Part shown: one piece after another, positions 14,295-27,319 of the stretch
Numbering within the stretch: position 1 is the stretch's first letter
Layout of the letters: every line of letters starts with the position of its first letter
Assembly (NCBI RefSeq): GCF_048544455.1
Contig: NC_133532.1
Coordinates: 20,276,948 to 20,340,947, forward strand
Length of the DNA stretch: 64,000 bases
Origin: Silene latifolia
Taxonomy: Eukaryota; Streptophyta; Magnoliopsida; Caryophyllales; Caryophyllaceae
Reading direction: 5' to 3'
Position numbers and translations under genes: made by a program
The notes under the pieces: model-generated
Database searches by the model: none
Seen by the model: only the letters and a program-made list of their open reading frames with translations
What the model was told of the DNA's origin: nothing

Positions 14295-14739
14295 GACTTG
14301 GAACAACAATAATCATGTACCTAAAGTCTTAAACCCAGTTCACTAAGAATAAGCATCTCAAAATCCCAATCAGCAATCTGGTTTCCTCCCTGTTTACTTC
14401 TCTTGGTTCGTCCCCATTTTTACTTCTGTCTTCTTCATTAATTCATGCCAATTACTTTCATAATCGTCTGCTTATTTGTTATTCCTACTGTTTGATTAAT
14501 GCATGCTTACAAACTATGTTTATATTCCACTTATTTCAAACTTTATCTTTTTACTTGTAATTATACTGCTACCTGTATGATTTGATCTGGGTTTTCTGTT
14601 ATTTGATCATTTGGTTCTTTTTCTGCTCAAAATTTACCTCAAGATTCCACCTTTCTGGTTTTTTTTTAGTCAGATTGATGTATGTTTTGCGATCACATTG
14701 TTACGAGGCTGAGTCGATGATTTATGATACTAATTTAGA

Positions 14740-14823
14740 TAACACAAAATCTCATTTGTGACGGCACGTATCCGTCACTCTGGAGTGACGGATACGTGCC
14801 GTCACAAATGAGATTTTGTGTTA
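14740..14823. repeat. Perfect 84-bp palindrome (41-bp arms, 2-bp centre)
   Basis: Positions 14740-14780 are exactly the reverse complement of 14783-14823, with TG at the centre. The outer words are TAACACAAAATC and GATTTTGTGTTA; the inner arm contains GTGACGGCACGTATCCGTCA. No clear target duplication flanks it. It is either a very compact foldback MITE or a pair of transposon ends joined directly. If transcribed in the leader intron it would form a strong hairpin. Confidence 0.9.
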
Positions 14824-16854
14824 CCCAGGAAGTCTTGCTAATCATATGGGTTGAACACATTTTGTATAATTAATGTAGCTCTGATTCTGATTGCACCTTC
14901 TGCCATTTCATCCTTTCTGTTACCAATTGGGTTTTGACTAATTGTGGCGGAGCCAGCATTCCAAGTTTAGGTGTGCAAAACAAACATTGAAAATTTAAGA
15001 GTGGCACCAATGCCACTGGCAAAATAACTCGTGCCACGAAGTTTTTGAGATACATCATTTAACTATATTTTATTCTTTATGTGGTATATCATGTGGTGGC
15101 AGAGTGTATGTGACAGTGGCAATAGAGGTGCCCAAATTTTAGGGTGTTAAGTTAGTGATGCAGTAGAGTAATTTAGAGAAAATTACAAAAAAAATTAACT
15201 AAAAAGTTGCTTTTTTGATAAATGAATCAAGAAAATGTGTTGGTTGATGATTTGATGCTGAAGGAGTTTTCCTGGGTTCATTGTACCAAGTATTAAGTAA
15301 CGTTAGGAATTGCTCAGCAACAATGAACTCGGAGTTGCAAAAAAACTATGGATCTGTTTAAGTTGGAGGTGGTCAATGGCTGGTATTGTTCTTGGTCTCT
15401 TGGGTATCAATCTTATTGTTTCTGAAAAATGTTCCGAAGGTTTTGCTACAGTGTAGAAATAGTTTTTCTGCTCGATTTTGAACGTGTGCCAAGTAGACAT
15501 CAACAACTTTGGAAACTCTTCAGTAATTAAATGGCAATTTGAAAGGCAGTTGAGTGAGGAAAGTTCTGATACCTTAATGTGGTTTTTTTTTATGCAAAAT
15601 TTAAGCTAATCACGGTTTGTGCAATTTGATTTGAGAAGTAGTCTAACATAAGTAGATATCTTCAGACAGTCAGAATGTTGCAGTTATAGAAATTGTCGAG
15701 ACATACAAATAATAAGGTTTAGTTTAAATAAGTTAAAGTGTTGAATAGTGGGTAAGCATAGCGGTCTTACAAAACTGTATTGTGTGAGACCCTCTTGTTT
15801 GTGAGTGTGTGATCTTTGTATGACCAAGCAGTCGAAGCAGATGCCTTAGGGTCAAGGATTCAAAAAGTACTACTATTATTTTTCTGTCTTGTGAGAACCT
15901 AAGAGCGTTCAACCTTCTGACTTGTGAGAACCTCTGGACTTCAACTGTATATCTCAGCAAGTCAGCATTCTTTTTTCTTCTCTTGTCATGAGCTAGACAT
16001 ACCACTTCACTTTTTCATGCCTTTCTTTATGGTCCACTTCCTACTTCGGTACATTATCAAGGAATTTATACGAGAAAAGTGCTTTTTAGTTGAGAGCAGG
16101 AGCTTAAAATTATCATCAAATATCCAGAGTTTAACCCTCATAACTTATGAGGCTCTCTCCGTTCTCCACCTTTGAGTTTGTGTTGTTTCAGAAGCTTGTA
16201 GCTCAATCACGTCAGATCGTATTTCTCTTCCTTTTTATTTCCTCTTTTACCCTGGAAATGATTGATGTTCATCTGTTCTACAAACATACCCCTATCGGTT
16301 TTTTCCTTATTTTTATTTGTGCAACTCTTTGCAGTATTTGTCATGAATGGGTATTGAGCAAGCTGTGAGTCTTACATGTTCCTAGAGTTTTCATTGCTCA
16401 GCTTTTATGATTTTCGAGTTCGCTTACATATTATATACCATAACCTTAATGCATGTGGTTGATTCTTTGAATGTAGTGTGGTGATGCTTTCAGTTTATCC
16501 ACGTCAATATTTAAAATATTAAGCTGAAATCGTAGGCAAATCCTATTTTCTGCAATTCACTATTAACTTATTAAGATAAAACCATAAAAGGGAAGCCTAA
16601 TACTTTTGTAGACACGTACAAACTGTTTATGGATTAATAGCATGTATTCCAACGCTATACGTAAATAATTTCTCCAGAATTAGGCTAACCTCCTTGGACC
16701 ATTGTAATTTGGTTAAATGTGTGTTATTGGAGCTTCTCTTTGTTAGGCTAACCTCCTTATGTAACTTAAATGTGTTCTATTTTGTATGTGTTATTGGAAT
16801 TTTGTTATATGGCAAGTAGTAAGTACTGTTAAATGTGTGGTTGTGCTTCTTTGT

Positions 16855-17006
16855 ATTGTGAAGCAGTGCAATTTTCGTCTTGGGTCATAGGGAAACAACC
16901 TCTTTGTCTTGCTAACACAAGGGTAAGATTGCGTATATGCAACCCTTCCTTACCCCGCAATTTGCGGGAGCCATTGAGTAACCGAGGTAATGTTGTTTTT
17001 GTTGTT
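16855..17006 (+). repeat. SINE/RTE-like 3' end fragment
   Basis: The stretch with GGGTAAGATTGCGTATATGC, TTACCCCGC and GCGGGAGCC, ending in GTTGTT repeats, resembles the shared 3' end of tobacco TS-type SINEs and RTE-clade LINEs as I remember them. GTGTGTTATTGGAGCT occurs before (about 16720) and after (about 17010), which could be a target duplication, but the same word is part of a local tandem repeat. Family assignment is from memory. Confidence 0.4.
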
Positions 17007-17609
17007 GGTGTGTTATTGGAGCTCAGCTGAGAATTTAGAATGCTCTCCAGTGGTATTGCTATGCAAGAAGACTTTCCTGTCAAATTTAATGTGTGCTTTT
17101 TATTGAGTACAAGAAAACTTTTCTGTCAAATTGCTACTCAATCATCCTTGTTATTTGTTCTTTTTGCAATTTAATGCGTCAAGATTCAAAAGATTTTGTC
17201 TTAATTATGTGGATACTCTACCAGAGAACTGTACCTTTTGCTTAGTGATCATGTAGATACAAACCGGCAAACAGGTAATTCAAGTCTGTTTCGTGTCGGG
17301 TTATTACGGGGTCATGTCATTTGATTATGTCACTGTCGGGCCGTGTTTTAGATTAGGTCTATTCAAGTTTAGGTTTTTTTTTTGGGTTGGGTCAGATAGT
17401 GTCATATGATTCGGGTTAGTTTATGTGGTCTAATAACATGCCACTGTTAATCTGGAATGCCATGATTGCTACTTTTCCCCATTGTCAAAAAATGTTCTGA
17501 TGATGTTTAAATCTCCCATTTTCCAGAGCTCAAGATGTTCCAAGTAAAATTCTAGATTTGAGACATAAACGACTTGCATTCCATCAGTCAATTGAGAGTG
17601 ACTCGAATT

Positions 17610-18200
17610 ATGGAGATCTTCAATTACACAGCTGGCCGACAGTTATCTCAAATGTTCCTCGCAACTTTCTTCTTTCATATTTCAGAATACTTTCTAGCTG
17701 TTGCTATTCACGGGAAGAAGAATGTGACACTCAGTTCGTTGTTGATAAGTAAGCACTACATTGCTGCCATGCTTTTCTCAATACTAGAATACTTGGGTGA
17801 ATACTTTTTCTGTCCTGAACTAAAGGAATATTGGTGGATAAGCAACTTCGGCCTTGCTCTTATTGTGATTGGTGAAATTATACGCAAAATGGCAATTGTT
17901 ACAGCTGGACGGTCCTTCACCCATCTCATCAAAGTCCGACGTGAAGAGCATCATAAACTTGTAACCCATGGTATCTATGCTTTTGTTCGGCATCCGAGTT
18001 ACTTGGGTTTTTGGGTTTGGTCAATCGGCACACAGATTATGCTGTTGAACCCGATATCGACAATTGCATTTGCTGCAGTAGTCTGGCGCTTCTTTGCCGG
18101 AAGAATACCATATGAAGAGGCTTACTTGAGGCGTTTTTTCGGAAATGAATATGTCGAATATGCACAAAGGGTCCCTTCAGGTATACCGTTTGTCAAATAG
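17610..18200 (+). CDS. ICMT: Protein-S-isoprenylcysteine O-methyltransferase (ICMT/STE14), 196 aa
   Basis: ICMT methylates the C-terminal prenylcysteine of CaaX proteins at the ER membrane, using S-adenosylmethionine, after prenylation and AAX removal. The product is 196 residues with several hydrophobic helices (about 12-33, 42-64, 76-92 and 134-160). The family core is intact: HLIKVRREEHHKLVTHGIY (105-123), RHPSYLGFWVWSIGTQ (127-142) and RIPYEEAYLRRFFGNEYVEY (165-184), which form the SAM/prenyl-cysteine site. MEIFNYTAGRQLSQMF matches the start of plant STE14B-type enzymes, so the ATG at 17610 is chosen; earlier in-frame codons are not ATG. The coding part has no intron, as I recall for plant ICMT genes. 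In Arabidopsis the enzyme affects abscisic acid signalling. Confidence 0.95.
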   Translation: MEIFNYTAGRQLSQMFLATFFFHISEYFLAVAIHGKKNVTLSSLLISKHYIAAMLFSILEYLGEYFFCPELKEYWWISNFGLALIVIGEIIRKMAIVTAGRSFTHLIKVRREEHHKLVTHGIYAFVRHPSYLGFWVWSIGTQIMLLNPISTIAFAAVVWRFFAGRIPYEEAYLRRFFGNEYVEYAQRVPSGIPFVK

Positions 18201-20049
18201 CCGATACAAATGGTGGCTGATCTGACTGACTACTCTTTTTGAGGTTTGGATCTGAAACCAGCGGATACGGAGTATAATTTTTAAGGACATGAGCCGAGGT
18301 TCTGACATCTTGCAAGGATGATAGTTGACCGCTCAACAATTTATGGGGTGTTCTCATACGAAGCAGTCTTATGATAAGATTTATCATAAGACGAAAGTTA
18401 TTTTGGTCGTTTAATTATTTTGATTTGAGTGTTACTTGAACCAGGTTAGTCTCACATTGTATCATTCAGTCTGAGACCATTTTGCGGGAGACTAATTAGA
18501 AACACTCCGTAGTCTTGGTAGCATAAAGGCCGTTTATTTTCTGGTTCCAGAACGTTTGTGTAAACATTTTACCGACTCTTCAAAATTTCAAATAATATAT
18601 ACTCCCTCCGTCCCGGTCATTTGTTGTGCTTTGGTTTTGGCACAAAGACCAAGAAAAGGGGAAGGGGTCAATTACTAAATGACAAGTGGAATAAATTGAG
18701 TATGAATGGTCAAATTACTTATCAAATTCATTCTTAAAATAGAAAGGACAACAAATGACTGAGACACCCCAAAATGGAAAAGGACAACAAATGACCGGGA
18801 CAGAGGGAGTAATTTTTTTAAGTACAAACATTACGACTCATAGCAGTTTAATACGTAGAATCTCTTCAGAGCTCATATTTATGAAATCATCCTAGTTGAG
18901 CTATGGGAGTTCTTGCCTCTTCTTAGTTGTAGAATTAATCTTTCTTGCCTCACGGATATTTTGAATACCGGTTGGACACCATTGGAAAGCGGAATCAGAC
19001 GTACGTTTAAGTCGGTTTAACTCGTTCTCACTCAATAACATTATTGCATCCTCAATTCCTCAATTCATGAGAACTATCAGAAATCACTTATAACAACCTC
19101 AAACTACAATTGTACCCTTAAGATCGATTCCAAAGATAAAAAAATTTCCCCAAAAAAAAAAAATTCTCTAACACAAAACTCTTCACTCTTCTTGTAACCT
19201 CCACCTTCTCCACCCACCCACCATTCCTTCTCTGCCAGCTCCGTCGCTGGAGATGGGGTCGCCCTGGCCTATCTCCGACGATGTTCCCTCTTTCAATCCT
19301 TAATTTTAATCTTTACCCCCCTTTTTTAACTTATCCAATGATTTGAATTTTTTATTCCTTCTCCATGGTCATGGTGATTGATTTTCCCAACTCTCCGTCT
19401 TTCTCGTTATCGGTTTCCGTGCATGCATCATGATGGAGTTGTTTTTGTTCTTGGTGTTGCCGTTTTCGGCCTTTGTCCGTCTGTGGTTGGGTCCCTCTTT
19501 GATGTTCCTGTCCCACCGTTCCCTTGTCCTGTCACCATCGGTCCGAATTCCAACTCAGAGGTGATCCCCCTATTTCCCCCACCTCTGGTTTGGATTCCTA
19601 GTCCTTTGTTTTGTCTGCATGTGTCGATGAGTGTAGCTCATCTGTTTGAGGCGATGTTGTTCTATGTGGTCGTGTTTGGGTCAGATTTAGTGATCCCCCC
19701 ATTCCCCCCCATCAATCGGCCCCTTTTCATTATCACTAGTATCTGTCTGTGTGTCGTCCTTTATGTTGGTCTGGTTGCATGTAAGGCGGTGGTCTTGTGA
19801 AGTGTCGTTTGGTGAATCGGGCGTCTTTTTAGTGTCTCTGATCCGCCTACTGGATTTGTTGTTGGGTCTTTCTTCTCCTGTTTTTTGGTTGCATGCATGT
19901 GTGTCTTTGGTGTTTTGTATCCGTTTCGGGTTGAGTTTTGGGCGATCTTTACTGACCTTTTGGCGTCTGCTGGGTTCATTTCTATCTTTGGATTGGTGAT
20001 GTTGGGTGGGCTGTTTTGATTTAATTTTGGATCTTGTGGGATTGAGTTG
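18201..20049. other. Intergenic stretch before the Sirevirus
   Basis: The first 200-300 bases are probably the ICMT 3' UTR. A Stowaway MITE lies at 18602-18809. From about 19180 to 20040 the DNA is T- and G-rich and unlike its surroundings, with CTCCACCTTCTCCACCCACC and a 140-codon frame (19378-19800) that has no recognisable domain. It could be the leader of an unidentified retroelement or a gene fragment. The Sirevirus LTR begins at 20050 inside it. Confidence 0.4.
18602..18809. mobile_element. Stowaway MITE downstream of ICMT
   Basis: This 208-bp element has ends CTCCCTCCGTCCCGG and CCGGGACAGAGGGAG flanked by TA (18600-18601, 18810-18811). Its interior matches the copy at 10746-10955 almost throughout. 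Confidence 0.9.
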
Positions 20050-21610
20050 TGTTGGGTTCCTTATGTTGATGATAACATGCCCATTTGATTTGTGTCATCT
20101 TAGTTTACCTTTTCAGGTTTATTGATCATATCAAGCATGGATTAAGAAGTGTTGAAGTTGTTATTAATCCCATTGTATTTAGTCATGTGTCATCTAATGT
20201 ACAAGTGAGAAAGTAGAGTATATTAGAGTAATAGAAACAGTCCAGACGACTGTTGCTTTCACACGCAAACAGCTGTTTGGATTATGTCACAACTCGAGAA
20301 ACTTGAAGTCCCTTTTATCTTTCAAAAGCTTTCACGTGACTTTTATTTTCAAAGATAAAAAATCAGATTTTTATTAAGGAGATGGTATTCATTAAAGAGT
20401 GGTTTGAATTATTCAAAATATTTCCTCTTTGTGCAAATTCAATCCCTTGGTTTTTAAGAAAACAAAAGTTCCTTTTTGCCATATTTGTGTTAACTTGTCT
20501 CTTGTGACTTGTCTCACATCCTTTGTTTTCTGATTTTGCATGAACATTTAAGGTTATCTTTCAAACCTTCTTTCTCTATTCTCACCTTTGCAAAAGACTC
20601 CTCTTTGGTGCAAGTGTTTGGGTGGCTACTATTGCTCCTCACATGCAAAGCCTTTGACCCTTCAAAGCCCTTCAAAACCCTAGCAATCCCTTCACTCACC
20701 TCCTCTATATAAACCGTGTGCCTCTTCCATAAATCCCCAAGACTTTCTGAATTAATTCTTTCATGTTTTGCAAAGTGTTTTAAAGATTAAAATCGTGTAT
20801 CTTGCAAAATCCTTTTAAAAGTCTTCAAGTGTCTTTCGGTTTTCTACGATCGTGTACTTTGTTGCTTTTCTATACTAAACTCTCTTGCTTAAAAGTGTTG
20901 ATCTTGTAAAAGTTGTCCACCTCTATTCTTTGTTAAGAATGTGTTAGTGGAAACTTGATCCTTTACATTTTAAGTGTGTTAGTAGAGTTTAGGACGGAGT
21001 AGTCTTTAACTCTTGACAACCGGAGTAGGTTGTGAGTTGTTGAGTTCTAGAACGGAGTAGTTCTTTAACTCTTGGCAATCGGAGTAGATTGCGAGTTAGC
21101 TTGTCTAGAACGGAGTAGTTCTTGTACTAGCTTTGCAACCGGAGTAGGTTGGCGTCTTTTATTACAAGGGTCTTTTAGTTTTCGGAGTAGATCACTAAAG
21201 GAAAGTAATAAAATGGTAGATTGGACGTAGGCACTTGAGTTTCTTGCCGAACCAATTCAAAAATCTCGTGTTCAAGTGCTTATCTTATTTCCGCTGCCTT
21301 TTTACTTTGTTTGTTTGTTTTGTTTCGCTTAAACATAGAAGTATGTGATTCATCATATCTTATCGCATTTGGTCCGATAATATTCCACAAACCGAGACAA
21401 ATAGATACAGTCAGAACGATTGTTGCTTTCATACTTCAGCAAACATTCATCGTGATACTTGTTCAATCTTTCAATATTATTCAAAGTATCCTCTAATCTC
21501 TTTTGTTCACTTAACTTACTTTAATCCAATAAAGTTGAAGTTAAAATTTTTAAAAGAGTACCTAATTCACCCCCTCCCCCTCTTAGGTACTTGAATCCAT
21601 AAACTCAACA
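20050..21610 (+). repeat. 5' LTR of the Sirevirus (1561 bp)
   Basis: It runs from TGTTGGGTTCC to AACTCAACA and is matched by 28971-30528. The first about 700 bases look identical between the two; most differences sit in a few short clusters in the second half. CTATATAAACC near 20704 is a likely TATA box, and ACGGAGTAG/ACCGGAGTAG words repeat at about 20990-21200. Confidence 0.92.
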
Positions 21611-21612
21611 AT

Positions 21613-21625
21613 TGGTATCAGAGCC
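21613..21625 (+). other. Primer-binding site of the Sirevirus
   Basis: TGGTATCAGAGCC, complementary to the 3' end of initiator Met tRNA, lies two bases after the 5' LTR. The same word recurs just after the second LTR at about 30531. Confidence 0.9.
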
Positions 21626-24600
21626 TCGTGCTCTTGATCGAGGCTAACCGCCTTAGAGTTTGATTCGTGGGTAATGGATTCCGAGAAACACTCCAAGATC
21701 CCGGTCTTTACCGGTTCGAATTTTGGATGGTGGAAACTCAAAATGGAACATTACATCAAAAGTATCGATTATCAATGTTGGAACATCATCCAAAATGGAC
21801 CTCTTGCCATTGAGGAAACCGATATTCTTAACGGTTTCACCAAGACAAAAGAGGAAAGAAATTACAATGAGAACGACTTCAAGCTTGCCGAAAAGAATTC
21901 CAAAGCAATGTCGATTCTTCAACGTTGTGTTGGTGAGGGGGAAGTTAGTCGAATCTCCGGGTGTCCTACGGCAAAATCTATTTGGGATTCCCTTGTACTT
22001 GCATATGAAGGGACGTCCCAAGTAAGAAAACACCGTATTGATCTTCTCATGCAACAATATGAAATGTTTAGAATGTCAAAGGACGAGTCTTTAAATAATT
22101 TTTCTTCTCGTTTTTCTTGTATTATTAATGAGCTTCAAAGTCTAGGAAGGAATTTCGAGTCCGAGGACATCATTCGAAAAATCCTTCGTAGTCTAACCCC
22201 TAAATGGCAACCTAAAGTCACCGCCATAGAGGAAGCTAAAGACTTGTCAACCCTATCTCTTCATGAACTAATGGGATCACTAATGGCTCATGAGTTTAAT
22301 CTCGATAAGCATTCTAGTGAGTCATCAAAGGGAAAGAGTCTCGCCCTCACATCTTCTCCAAGTGATGAAGAAGATGAGGAGGAAGACGAGTTTGCTATGT
22401 TCACAAGGAACTTAGCCGGGTTGGTCAATGGCCAAGGTAACAAAAAGTTCACTAATAATTACTCTAGAAAACGCTTTCCTAAGAGACGACCTACTTCCAC
22501 CATGGGATGCTTTAAATGTGGTGATAAAACTCATCAAATTAAAGAATGTCCCAAGTGGGAAGAAATCAAATCTAAGGAAAGAAGAGAAAAGGTTAAAAAG
22601 GACTACAAACATAGAGTCATGAGTGCTATATGGGGAATGTCCGACTCCGAGGAAGATGAGGAACTCATCGAGGAGGAACTTGAGGCTAAAATGTGTGTTG
22701 CAAATCATGGTAAAGAAAAAGTCTCAAAAACCTCAAAACTTGAACACTTAAGATGCCTCATGGCTAACCCCGACGATTCCGACTCCGATTCCGACAACGA
22801 GGTAAATCATCTAAAGGCCAAGGCTAGAACTTACTCCAAAGAGAAAGTATGTAAGCTTCTTGATCAACTTCTTGATAAGTGTCGGTCTCAAACCAATAAG
22901 CTTGATATAATGCAAAATAAGATTGAGGAAATTGCTCAAGAGAATTTTAATCTGAAAAATGAACTAAAAGCAACAGACTGCGTTACTGTCACTTCTGAGG
23001 CATATAATGAAGTCAAAAGAGTCAATAAGTTAAACAAGCATTTGACTAAAGAACTAGAGCGTCTTAGGTTGACCCCCACGGATGTCTCTGACCTTGAAAA
23101 TGTCAACACAACTTTGGTGATGCAAGTTTCCCAACTAACCAAGGAACGTGATGACGTTTTGAAGGACAAAGATGGTCTTGAAAATGAGATCTATGACCTT
23201 GTAGTTGAAGTTGTTGACTTAAGAGAAACAGTCTCTAAGACTGTTGCTTCTGACCACGAGTTAGACAAGTTTAAAAGAAAAAGTGAATGGTTGGAAAATG
23301 AAAATGAGTGTCTTAAAAGTGAGGTTGTTTGTCTCAAGAATGAAATAGAAGATCTCCATGATAGGCTTACTTTCTTTCAAAAAGGTATGCCCGAATGTAG
23401 CACTTCTAGGTCTTCACCTCACCATAGATCCGATGAAGTCGTTGATCTAAACAAAAGACTTGACGAGATGACATCTAAATATGAAGAGTCCAAAGAAAGA
23501 ATCATTTATCTCGTGTCTAAACTCAACAATCACACCCACGACTTCATTGTTGAGAAAAGATTGTCCATGGAAAGTGCTAACAATGATGAACTTAAAAGAG
23601 AAAAAGAAAAGAACTTGCATCTTCTCTCACGTGTCCATGACTTGACCAATGAACTTGTTAATGCTAAGAACATCACTGAAAAATGGGAAGGAAGTCAAAC
23701 CGTGTTAAACTTCCTCACGAATCAAACCGAGAAATGTGAGAAATCCATTTGGTTTGGGGTTCAAATGGAACAGTCCGATTTGTTGCATCCGAAGCCTAAA
23801 AACGATTTTAGAGGAAGGAAGTATGTAGGTCTTCCCGAATACATCATTTGCAATTATTGTGGTGACAATGGTCATGTTTTTAATGGTTGTACAAAACGTT
23901 TTGATGACATTGACAAGAACACCAAAGCTTTAAATGAAATGAACATTAAGAAAGACACCACAAGTTATGTTGATCACAAAAAGGGACCCAAATTCATTTG
24001 GGTTCCTAAACTCAAAAACTAATCTTGTGTAGGGCTTGGTGAGAGGCGGCCGCAATTGGTACTTGGATAGTGGATGCTCTCGTCACATGACGGGTGATAG
24101 AAGCCAATTCCTCTCACTTAAAGCGTATGATGGTGGCACGGTAAGGTTTGGTGACAACAAGAAAGGTGAAGTAATTGGTATTGGAAAAGTTGGTAAGTCA
24201 TCCTTACTTTGTGTCGACAATGTGCGGCTTGTCAAAGGTTTGAAACATAATCTCCTTAGTATTTCTCAACTTTGTGATAAGGGTAATGTTGTTGAATTTC
24301 GTGCCAATATGTGTCGAATTTTTGATGCCACTACTAATGAACTAATACTCGAAGGAAGACGTGTCAAAGATGTTTACTTAACTAATTTGAACTCTCTATC
24401 CGGTCACACCATGTCTTGCATGAGTGTAATGAACAATGATCCTTGGTTATGGCATAAAAGGTTTGGTCATGTTAGTACAAAAACTCTTAATACCCTTAAA
24501 AGACTTGATTTGGTTGAAGGCATTCCTAATATAAAATTTGACATTGATAAAGTATGTGATGAATGCGCTAGAGGTAAACATGTTAAAAGTTCCTTCAAAT

Positions 24601-27319
24601 CCAAAAGAATTATGAGTACATCTCAACCTTTGCAACTTTTACATATCGACTTGTGTGGACCAATGAGAACTAGAAGTAGAGGTGGTAGTCGTTATGTGTG
24701 TGTCATTGTTGATGATTACTCTAGGTTTGTTTGGGCACTCTTCCTAAGCTCTAAGGATGAGACATTTGATGAGTTTCTAATTTGGTTAAAGAAAATTCAA
24801 AATAAACTTGGTTTAAAACTTGTTTCAATGAGAACCGATCATGGAACCGAATTCGAAAACTCATCATTTGGTGCTTATTGTGATGACAATGGTGTAGACC
24901 ATAACTTCTCGGCTCCTAGAACCCCACAACAAAATGGTGTGGTTGAAAGGATGAATAGAACCCTTGAAGGAATGGCTAGAACAATGTTATTAACTAGTAA
25001 GTTGCCTAAGAACTTTTGGGCGGAAGCGGTAAATACCGCTTGCTACATTTATAATCGTGTCATGATAAGGAGTATTTTAAATAAAACTCCCTATGAATCA
25101 TTACGTGGAAGAAAACCCAATATTTCATATTTTAGATGTTTTGGAAGCAAATGTTTTGTTCACAACAATGGTGAAAACAATTTGGGTAAGTTCGATCCAC
25201 GAAGTGATGAAGGAGTATTTATTGGGTACTCCGATCATAGCAAGGCCTATAAAGTTTACAATAAACGAACCTTGTTAATTGAAGAAAGCATCCATGTCAT
25301 TTTTGATGAATCTAGTGTGCTTGGACAGGTACAAAACATGGATGATGATGATGAGGATGAGGATGATGAATTTGAGATTGGTCTTGTTCGAAAAGACTTC
25401 GTGTTCACGGATGAAGAAGCTCCCAAAGATGAATTGCACAGATACGAGACTGTCGCCATCAAAGGAGAGCAACAACTCGGGGGAACACGTAGTACTTCGA
25501 TTCCTCTCTGGAAGCAACAGACCAACGACCGTTGCTTCTACCTCCGTAATCAAGAAAATCAAAACAAGTGAGGATGAAGAACCTTCCAGGCCAATGGAAA
25601 CGATCCACTTTGATCGATGCGGTGAGGGGGAACAAGAAACCTTTGTTCCAAAGAAGTGGAAACATCAAAGCTCTCATCCACTCACTAATCTCACAAGTGA
25701 TCTCAACTCGGGAATTCGAACAAGATCATCCGTCAACAAACTCGCTCACCTCAATGAGTATTGTGCTCACAATGCCTTCCTATCTCAAATTGAGCCTTCA
25801 AATGTAACGATCGCCTTGGTCGATGCAGATTGGATGCTTGCCATGCAAGATGAGCTCAATCAATTCAAAAGAAATGAGGTATGGCACTTAGTCCCTAGAC
25901 CGCCTAATCGTACCGTCATTGGTACTAGGTGGGTCTTTCGCAACAAGCTTGATGACTCGGGAGAAATTGTAAGGAACAAGGCTAGACTAGTGGTGCAAGG
26001 TTATAACCAACAAGAGGGTATTGATTACGATGAAACCTATGCACCGGTAGCTAGACTTGAGGCCATACAATTGCTTATAGCTTTTGCGGCTCACAAAGGC
26101 ATTAAACTCTTCCAAATGGATGTCAAAACCGCTTTCTTAAATGGATATTTGGAAGAAGATGTCTTTGTAGAGCAACCACCGGGTTTTGAGAACAATGACT
26201 TGCCTAACCATGTTTTCAAATTAGACAAAGCTCTTTATGGTTTAAAACAAGCACCAAGATGTTGGTATGATAGATTGTCTAAATTTCTTATTGAAAATGG
26301 TTTTAAAAGAGGCTCCGTTGACAAAACATTGTTCTTGAAGCAACAATGTCGGAGAACTGTTGGTTGTACAAGTATATGTTGATGACATTATATTTGGTGC
26401 AACAAATGAACTCCTTTACTTATATTTTTCGGAACTAATGAAATCGGAGTTTGAAATGAGCATGATGGGTGAGCTAGGATTCTTCCTTGGGCTCCAAATT
26501 AAGCAATCAAAAGATGGAATCATGATCCATCAACAAAAGTATATCAAAGAAATGCTTAAGAAATTTGGGATGACAAATGGTAAGCCTCATGATACACCTA
26601 TGGTGGCCGGGTCCAAATTGGACAAGGATGAACTCGGTAAGAATGTTAGTGATAAGGTGTATAGAGGTATGATAGGCTCGCTTCTTTACTTGACCGCAAG
26701 TCGTCCCGACATTCTCTTTAGCGTATGTTTATGTGCTAGGTTCCAAGCAAATCCGAAAGAATCACATTTCAAAGCCGTTAAAAGAATTCTTCGGTATTTG
26801 ATTGGAACACAAAATCTTTACCTATGGTACCCTTTACATTGTCCTTTTGATCTTATAGGCTTTTCGGACGCGGACTATGCGGGGTGCACGATTGATAGAA
26901 AGAGTACCTCCGGAATTGCAACGTTCTTGGGTCCTTGCCTGACTTCTTGGGCCTCAAAGAAACAAAACACGGTAGCTCTTTCTACGGCCGAAAGTGAGTA
27001 CGTTAGTGCGGCACATTGTTGTTCTCAACTCCTTTGGGTAAAACAACAACTCTTGGATTTTGGTATTATTTTTGACTCCATTCCTTTAATGTGTGATAAT
27101 ACGAGTGCAATAAATATTTCCAAAAATCCCATTCAACATTCTAAAACTAAGCATATTGATATCCGTCACCATTTTATTCGTGATCATGTGGAAAAAGGAC
27201 ATATTAAACTCATCTTTTGCAAAACCGAAAATCAAATTGCCGATATTTTTACTAAGCCACTTGCAAGAGAACATTTTGAGAAATTTAGGCTAGAAATTGC
27301 GTTAATTAATAGCTCGTGA

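Larger units (their letters stand above)
14393..17609 (+). other. Probable 5' UTR and long leader intron of the ICMT gene
   Basis: No coding frame is recognised in this 3.2 kb. A convincing 3' splice site (TTTTCCAG, ending about 17526) lies about 83 bases before the methyltransferase start codon, and pyrimidine-rich sequence with possible donors occurs near 14400, so a long leader intron is inferred. After that acceptor the first ATG is out of frame with the main start and opens a frame of only six codons (MFQVKF), a possible minimal upstream ORF. The intron contains the palindrome at 14740-14823 and a dispersed repeat around 16855-17006. A short local duplication of TTAGGCTAACCTCCTT occurs near 16680 and 16745. 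Exon limits need transcript evidence. Confidence 0.5.

Noticed and set aside
19378-19800. 140-codon frame before the Sirevirus
   Set aside because: No domain, hydrophobic low-complexity composition and no splice or homology support; kept only as a note in the intergenic entry.
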